Assembly (NCBI GenBank): GCA_964654605.1
Contig: CAZZLW010000079.1
Coordinates: forward strand, 1-58,926
Reading direction: 5' to 3'
DNA length: 58,926 nucleotides
Source: Raineya sp964654605
Lineage (GTDB): Bacteria; Bacteroidota; Bacteroidia; Cytophagales; Thermonemataceae
Shown: positions 54,382-58,926 of the stretch, piece after piece
Numbering within the stretch: the first letter of the stretch is position 1
Layout: the number at the start of each line of letters is the position of its first letter
The notes under the pieces: model-generated
What the model saw: the letters and a program-made list of their open reading frames with translations, nothing else
What the model was told of the DNA's origin: nothing
Databases searched by the model: none
Program-made: the position numbers and the translations under genes

Positions 54382-57282
54382 ATGAAAATCAATATCCTGC
54401 AAACCGAAAAATTTGAAAATCGCCATCACGGCTATTTTGGTGATGACTTTGTGGCGATGCTTCAAGCCGTTGGAGTAAATTCATTAGAGGAACTAGTAGA
54501 GCAAACGGTTCCTGCCTCTATTCGCCTCAAAAAACCTTTACAACTTCCCCAAGCTCTATCGGAGTCTGAATTTTTAGCTCATTTCAAAAAAATAGCTCAA
54601 AAAAATAAAATTTTCAAGTCTTATATCGGAATGGGCTATTATGATACCCATACGCCTACCGTGATACTACGAAATATTTTAGAAAATCCTGCTTGGTACA
54701 CTGCTTACACACCTTACCAAGCTGAAATCGCTCAAGGTCGTTTGGAGGCTCTCATCAATTTCCAAACAATGGTCATAGACCTTACAGGAATGGAAATTGC
54801 CAATGCTTCTTTGCTCGATGAAGCCACTGCCGCCGCCGAGGCAATGACTATGCTACTGGCTCAACGCAAAAATGAAAAGAAAAACGCCAATACTTTCTTT
54901 GTTTCCAAAGATGTATTTCCTCAAACCCTTGATGTACTTTATACCCGAGCCACCCCCCTCAATATCCGAATTGAGGTAGGAGATGTCTTGAATTTAGACC
55001 TTACGCGTCCCGATTTGTATGCGGTGCTTTTGCAATATCCCGACCAAAACGGCGAAGTCTATGACTACACGCATTTTATCGCTTCCGCCAAAGAGCAAAA
55101 TGTAATGGTAGCCGTTGCTACGGATTTGCTTGCTCTTACACTGCTCAAATCGCCCGGCGAAATGGGTGCAGATGTAGTAGTAGGTAGCTCTCAACGCTTT
55201 GGCGTACCAATGGGCTATGGCGGACCTCACGCCGCATTCTTTGCAACCAAAGACGAATACAAGCGAAATATACCGGGCAGAATTATCGGTGTTTCCGTAG
55301 ATGCCCAAGGCAACAAAGCCTATCGTATGGCTTTGCAGACTCGCGAGCAACACATTCGCCGTGAAAAGGCAACTTCCAACATCTGTACGGCTCAGGTTTT
55401 ACTTGCCGTAATGGCAGGAATGTACGCCGTTTATCACGGACCCAAGGGGCTCAAACTAATTGCGGAAAGAACTTTCGGACTTACCGAACTGCTCAAACTT
55501 TCCTTACAAAAAGCTGGTCTGGAAGTTATCAATCAAAATCATTTCGATACGCTCAAAATTAGGGTGCAAAACAAAGAAGCTATCCGCAGAGAAGCTGAAA
55601 AACAAGAAGTAAATTTCCGCTATTTTGCCGATAACCACATTGGAATAGCTCTGAACGAAACCACGACACTGGCTGATGTAGAGCAAATCATTGCGATTTT
55701 GGCAAGTGCCGAAGGCAAAAATATAGTTTTGGATAAAAACTTGGTAGAAAATATCACGCTTGCTCTGCCCGAAAATCTTATCCGTAAAACATCTTACCTG
55801 AGACACCCTGTTTTCAATAGCTACCATACCGAACACGAGATGCTTCGGTATATGAAGCAATTGGAAAGCAAAGACCTTTCTTTGGTACATTCAATGATTT
55901 CTTTGGGTAGTTGTACAATGAAGCTCAACGCAACTACCGAAATGATACCTGTAACTTGGGCAGAATTGGGTAAAATTCACCCTTTTGCACCGCAGGAGCA
56001 GGCTTTGGGCTATCAAGAAATGATTGATACGCTTTCGGCGTGGCTTGCTGAAATTACAGGCTTTGATGCAGTGAGTATGCAACCTAATTCGGGGGCTCAA
56101 GGCGAATATGCAGGGCTGATGGTTATTAGAGCTTACCACGAGAGTAGAGGCGAGGGGCATAGAAACGTATCTCTTATTCCAGCTTCGGCTCACGGTACCA
56201 ATCCTGCTTCGGCTGTAATGGCGGGTATGCAAGTAGTGGTGGTAAAAACCGATGAAAAAGGTAATATTGATGTAGCAGACCTCAAAGCCAAAGCCGAACA
56301 ACACAAAGATAATTTGTCTTGCTTGATGGTTACCTATCCTTCTACTCACGGCGTTTTTGAGGAAAGTATTCAGGAAATTTGTGCTATCATTCATCAATAC
56401 GGAGGGCAGGTGTATATGGACGGAGCCAATATGAATGCTCAAGTAGGGCTTACCTCACCTGCGGCGATTGGTGCAGATGTTTGTCATTTGAATTTACATA
56501 AAACCTTCTGTATTCCGCACGGCGGAGGCGGACCGGGTATGGGACCTATTTGTATGAAAGCTCATTTAGCTCCGTTTATGGCAAAACATTTCACGCTCAC
56601 ACATCACGAAGGAAACAACGGAGCAGTTTCTGCCGCCCCTTTCGGTAGTGCCTCCATTTTGGTAATTTCTTATGCTTACATCGCTATGATGGGGGCAGAA
56701 GGACTTACCCGAGCTACCCAAATGGCAATTTTGAATGCTAACTACATTAAAGAGCGTTTGAAAGGACATTACGAGGTGCTTTATTCGGGTAAAAATGGCA
56801 GAGCCGCCCACGAAATGATTTTAGATTGTCGTCCTTTCAAAACTTTTGGCGTAGAAGCCGAAGACATTGCCAAACGTCTGATGGATTATGGATTTCACGC
56901 TCCTACGCTTTCATTCCCTGTGGCGGGCACGCTAATGGTTGAACCCACTGAAAGTGAAAGTAAAGCAGAACTTGACAGGTTCTGCGAGGCTATGATTGCC
57001 ATTCGCAACGAAATCCGTGAAATTGAGCAGGGCAAGTACGATGCTAAAAATAATGTTTTGAAAAATGCTCCTCACACTGCCCCCGTTGCTTTGGCGGATA
57101 CTTGGAGTTATCCTTATTCACGGGAGAAGGCGGTTTATCCTTTGCCTTTTGTGAAAAAAGCTAAATTCTGGCCCTCTGTAAGTCGTATTGATAGTGCATA
57201 CGGCGATAGAAATTTGGTGTGTAGTTGTATTCCTGTGGAAGCATACAACCAAGAAACGCAAAGTGTAGAAGTAGGAGCTTGA
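54382..57282 (+). CDS. gcvP: Glycine dehydrogenase (decarboxylating), P-protein
   Basis: The pyridoxal-phosphate P-protein of the glycine cleavage system decarboxylates glycine and passes the aminomethyl group to GcvH. This is the single-chain form, 966 residues. The start at 54382 fits (MKINILQTEKFENRHHGYFG). The first half includes YIGMGYYDTHTPTVILRNILENP and the second half the PLP lysine, K707 in NLHKTFCIPHGGGGPG. GcvT and GcvH are not adjacent. It is followed by a strong hairpin terminator. Confidence 0.97.
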   Translation: MKINILQTEKFENRHHGYFGDDFVAMLQAVGVNSLEELVEQTVPASIRLKKPLQLPQALSESEFLAHFKKIAQKNKIFKSYIGMGYYDTHTPTVILRNILENPAWYTAYTPYQAEIAQGRLEALINFQTMVIDLTGMEIANASLLDEATAAAEAMTMLLAQRKNEKKNANTFFVSKDVFPQTLDVLYTRATPLNIRIEVGDVLNLDLTRPDLYAVLLQYPDQNGEVYDYTHFIASAKEQNVMVAVATDLLALTLLKSPGEMGADVVVGSSQRFGVPMGYGGPHAAFFATKDEYKRNIPGRIIGVSVDAQGNKAYRMALQTREQHIRREKATSNICTAQVLLAVMAGMYAVYHGPKGLKLIAERTFGLTELLKLSLQKAGLEVINQNHFDTLKIRVQNKEAIRREAEKQEVNFRYFADNHIGIALNETTTLADVEQIIAILASAEGKNIVLDKNLVENITLALPENLIRKTSYLRHPVFNSYHTEHEMLRYMKQLESKDLSLVHSMISLGSCTMKLNATTEMIPVTWAELGKIHPFAPQEQALGYQEMIDTLSAWLAEITGFDAVSMQPNSGAQGEYAGLMVIRAYHESRGEGHRNVSLIPASAHGTNPASAVMAGMQVVVVKTDEKGNIDVADLKAKAEQHKDNLSCLMVTYPSTHGVFEESIQEICAIIHQYGGQVYMDGANMNAQVGLTSPAAIGADVCHLNLHKTFCIPHGGGGPGMGPICMKAHLAPFMAKHFTLTHHEGNNGAVSAAPFGSASILVISYAYIAMMGAEGLTRATQMAILNANYIKERLKGHYEVLYSGKNGRAAHEMILDCRPFKTFGVEAEDIAKRLMDYGFHAPTLSFPVAGTLMVEPTESESKAELDRFCEAMIAIRNEIREIEQGKYDAKNNVLKNAPHTAPVALADTWSYPYSREKAVYPLPFVKKAKFWPSVSRIDSAYGDRNLVCSCIPVEAYNQETQSVEVGA

Positions 57283-57291
57283 AATAGTGAT

Positions 57292-57327
57292 AAAGAAAAG
57301 GGGGTGCTATAGCAACCTCTTTTCTTT
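57292..57327. terminator. Bidirectional terminator between gcvP and receptor gene
   Basis: A stem of about 16 pairs (left arm from 57292, right arm to 57327, one mismatch and one G-U) with a TATA loop lies between convergent genes ending at 57282 and 57332. Confidence 0.8.
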
Positions 57328-57331
57328 AAAT

Positions 57332-58489
57332 TTATTTTGCATTAACTTTGTAAGACAAACGAATGAGAAACTCTCTGCCTTGTTCAGGAATAGGGTTATC
57401 TCCGCTATTATAGGGGTTAATAAACCACAACTCTTGTCCAAGAATATTATATCCTCCCAGCATAATATTCAAGTTTTCTGTAAGTTTATGTTGTAGCACA
57501 ATATTCAAGTGAAGTTCAGGGCGAAAGCTTGCAAGTTGTAAAGAATTATCTTGAAGTAGATATGTATGTTTGTCGCTAAAATACATTAGTATTGTATTGA
57601 TTTTCCATTTTTGATCAGCAGAGAATACACAAGAGTTAAGAGCTAACTTATGATTAGATATTCCTAAATAACGGGTATTATCCAAATCTCCATTTGCAAA
57701 TATTACTTGATAATTGGGGGTCTTATTATGATTAGGTATATAATAAGAATAGTTCAAGTTAAAATATCCCCAATTCATTTTACTCTTGAAATCAATTTCA
57801 ATACCTCGTGAACCTGTTTCCTCCAAATTAGCATAACCTTCCTCAAAAGTATTTCGGTTAATAAAATATACGATGGGATTTTTGATACTAATATCAAATA
57901 CATTGGCATTGATAGCTATTTTATCACTAATTTTATATCCCAATTCTGCTTCTATCATAGTAGTTCGCTCAGGTCTGATAGCTTCATCTATACTGAAAGT
58001 AATATTTTGGATAGTAGGAGCTTTGAAAGAAGAACTATACAAAGCTTTGATATGCCACTTTTTTAGAGCTTTTGTAATAGCTATTCTTGGCACCACAGCA
58101 GGCTCTACGGCACTGTGGTCGTCATAACGGATCCCTGTAGTAAAATTCGCTATTTTAGAGGTAATAGATAGCTCCCCAAAAGCTGCGATATTACTGAAAA
58201 CTCTCTTGCTGGCTCCACCGGGAAAAGTAACATTGGGGTTGATATAACGAGCGTTTTCGCTAAAAAATTCTGTTCCTAATGCTATATTTATATCTTTATT
58301 TGCCATATAATTAGCCACAATAGATGAGGAATAACGTTCGTTAAGAGTCTTGTAGCCATCATATATTGCTATATTTACAGCTGGTAGATTCTGATAATCT
58401 TGGTACCACCAAGGACGTGTAGAGCGGTAACTTAATTTGGGACGTATGTTGAGCTTTTTTGAAACTTGCCAATCATAAAAACCACTCAC
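57332..58489 (-). CDS. TonB-dependent receptor, C-terminal fragment (broken)
   Basis: The 385 residues cover part of a TonB-dependent outer-membrane receptor barrel (AALYSSSFKAPTIQN-like KALYSSSFKAPTIQN, EAELGYKISDKIAINANVFD, GIEIDFKSKMNWGYFNLNYSY), ending with the typical aromatic-rich strand FLIRLSYKVNAK. The signal peptide, TonB box and plug domain are missing because the frame runs rightwards into a 99-base tandem repeat and then an adapter-like contig end. The GTG at 58489 is merely where the open frame is labelled and not a real start. Substrate (siderophore, vitamin or glycan) is not evident. Confidence 0.85.
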   Translation of the reverse strand: MSGFYDWQVSKKLNIRPKLSYRSTRPWWYQDYQNLPAVNIAIYDGYKTLNERYSSSIVANYMANKDINIALGTEFFSENARYINPNVTFPGGASKRVFSNIAAFGELSITSKIANFTTGIRYDDHSAVEPAVVPRIAITKALKKWHIKALYSSSFKAPTIQNITFSIDEAIRPERTTMIEAELGYKISDKIAINANVFDISIKNPIVYFINRNTFEEGYANLEETGSRGIEIDFKSKMNWGYFNLNYSYYIPNHNKTPNYQVIFANGDLDNTRYLGISNHKLALNSCVFSADQKWKINTILMYFSDKHTYLLQDNSLQLASFRPELHLNIVLQHKLTENLNIMLGGYNILGQELWFINPYNSGDNPIPEQGREFLIRLSYKVNAK

Positions 58490-58687
58490 AATGAAGTTGT
58501 TTAGGATTGAAAAAGATTTCCAATGAAAGTTGTATATTTAGGTGCTGAAACTAAAATATTACTTTTCATGGAAATCTTAAGCAAAGATAATGAAGTTGTT
58601 TAGGATTGAAAAAGATTTCCAATGAAAGTTGTATATTTAGGTGCTGAAACTAAAATATTACTTTTAATGGAAATCTTAAGCAAAGAT
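58490..58687. repeat. Two tandem copies of a 99-base unit
   Basis: Unit 1 (58490-58588) and unit 2 (58589-58687) are identical except for one base (C at 58567, A at 58666). Within each unit are inverted arms AAGATTTCCA and TGGAAATCTT (in unit 1 at 58513-58522 and 58569-58578). Each unit holds a 26-codon frame, MKVVYLGAETKILLFM..., that ends at TAG in the next copy. The unit lies at the break of the receptor gene and beside adapter sequence, so an assembly artefact or an element end are both possible. Confidence 0.85.
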
Positions 58688-58707
58688 CATATAAAAAGGT
58701 ATATAAA

Positions 58708-58926
58708 TGTCTCGTATACACATCTGACGAGGCCGACGACATAATTTGGGTAAATGTAGGGGGGACACGGTACGTAAAAAATGAAACAGGGGAAAATAGG
58801 CATCAAATGAACAATTGAGCGTAAGTGTAGCACATTAGAGGAACAAAAAATAGTGGAGAAATAACATGCACAAGTAAGACATGCAGACAAAATGTGCCTG
58901 GTTACATTGATAGTGCTGATGTCTGG
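58708..58926. other. Probable Illumina Nextera adapter and read-through
   Basis: Positions 58708-58739 match the known Nextera transposase adapter (reverse complement of the Tn5 mosaic end plus read-2 sequence) at 29 of 32 positions. What follows, to about 58780, resembles the index and P5 flow-cell sequence with errors and then an A-run, the normal read-through order. The remaining sequence has no gene-like or Bacteroidota-like character. Treat this as non-genomic. Confidence 0.8.

Noticed and set aside
58490..58687. Repeated ATTGAAA-containing sequence as a CRISPR array
   Set aside because: Only two copies, the unit is 99 bases without distinct spacer and repeat, and it lies next to adapter sequence. 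This is not an array for the orphan cas6.
58687..58890. Reverse-strand frame of about 67 codons at the right end
   Set aside because: It lies within adapter-like, probably non-genomic sequence and the protein is not Bacteroidota-like.

Overview
The window reads as a low-GC chromosome segment of a Bacteroidota bacterium, most likely a Cytophagia/Cytophagales member. The main reasons are a type IX secretion sorting domain on a secreted protease, a TonB-dependent receptor, a Bacteroidota-style histone H1-like protein, DUF4292, DUF349 and OstA-like proteins, and repeated promoter-like TAnnTTTG boxes, the Bacteroidota -7 element. Nearly all genes are housekeeping or envelope genes. No rRNA, tRNA, phage, plasmid backbone or intact insertion sequence was recognised.

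Layout: 1-2190 holds the tail of one T9SS-secreted protein and a complete M43 metalloprotease with the same C-terminus. 2206-8388 is a giant alpha-2-macroglobulin-like protein. 8582-15677 carries aroB, malate synthase, a long PurF-type amidophosphoribosyltransferase, a SAM methyltransferase and rimO. 15674-23270 has a beta-propeller/outer-membrane-barrel protein, an FAD oxidoreductase, a stand-alone nuoB, a TPR protein and a DUF4292 lipoprotein. 23374-34989 has topA, glyS, pirin, an OstA-like protein, a MoxR ATPase, a lipoprotein, hemW, pgeF and a membrane protein. 35107-35937 is a Cas6-type CRISPR RNA endonuclease without an array or other cas genes nearby. 35980-43725 has menA, an SDR enzyme, a DUF349 protein, a PagL-like lipid A deacylase, pheT and the histone-like gene. 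44249-57282 has an ectoine-type aspartate kinase, a TPR-SpoIIE phosphatase, a previously easy-to-miss 58-residue gene, maeB, two small genes, an LptF/G-type permease, a DMT transporter, an outer-membrane protein and gcvP. 57332-58489 is the C-terminal part of a TonB-dependent receptor.

The right end is not trustworthy genome sequence. A 99-base unit is repeated twice next to the broken receptor gene, and from about 58708 the sequence matches an Illumina Nextera (Tn5 mosaic-end) adapter with errors, followed by what looks like adapter read-through.

The genes are densely packed. Convergent pairs often overlap at their stop codons (rimO/barrel, DUF349/PagL, aspartate kinase/SpoIIE), while other pairs share strong hairpin terminators. 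Envelope functions recur: LPS transport and modification (OstA-like, LptF/G-like, PagL-like), outer-membrane barrels, lipoproteins and peptidoglycan editing (pgeF). Central metabolism is represented by malate synthase and malic enzyme, glycine cleavage and menaquinone synthesis. I did not find a clear new multi-gene system. The most interesting leads are the orphan cas6, an operator-like palindrome on the pirin promoter, the self-contained 58-residue gene and the unusual barrel protein.
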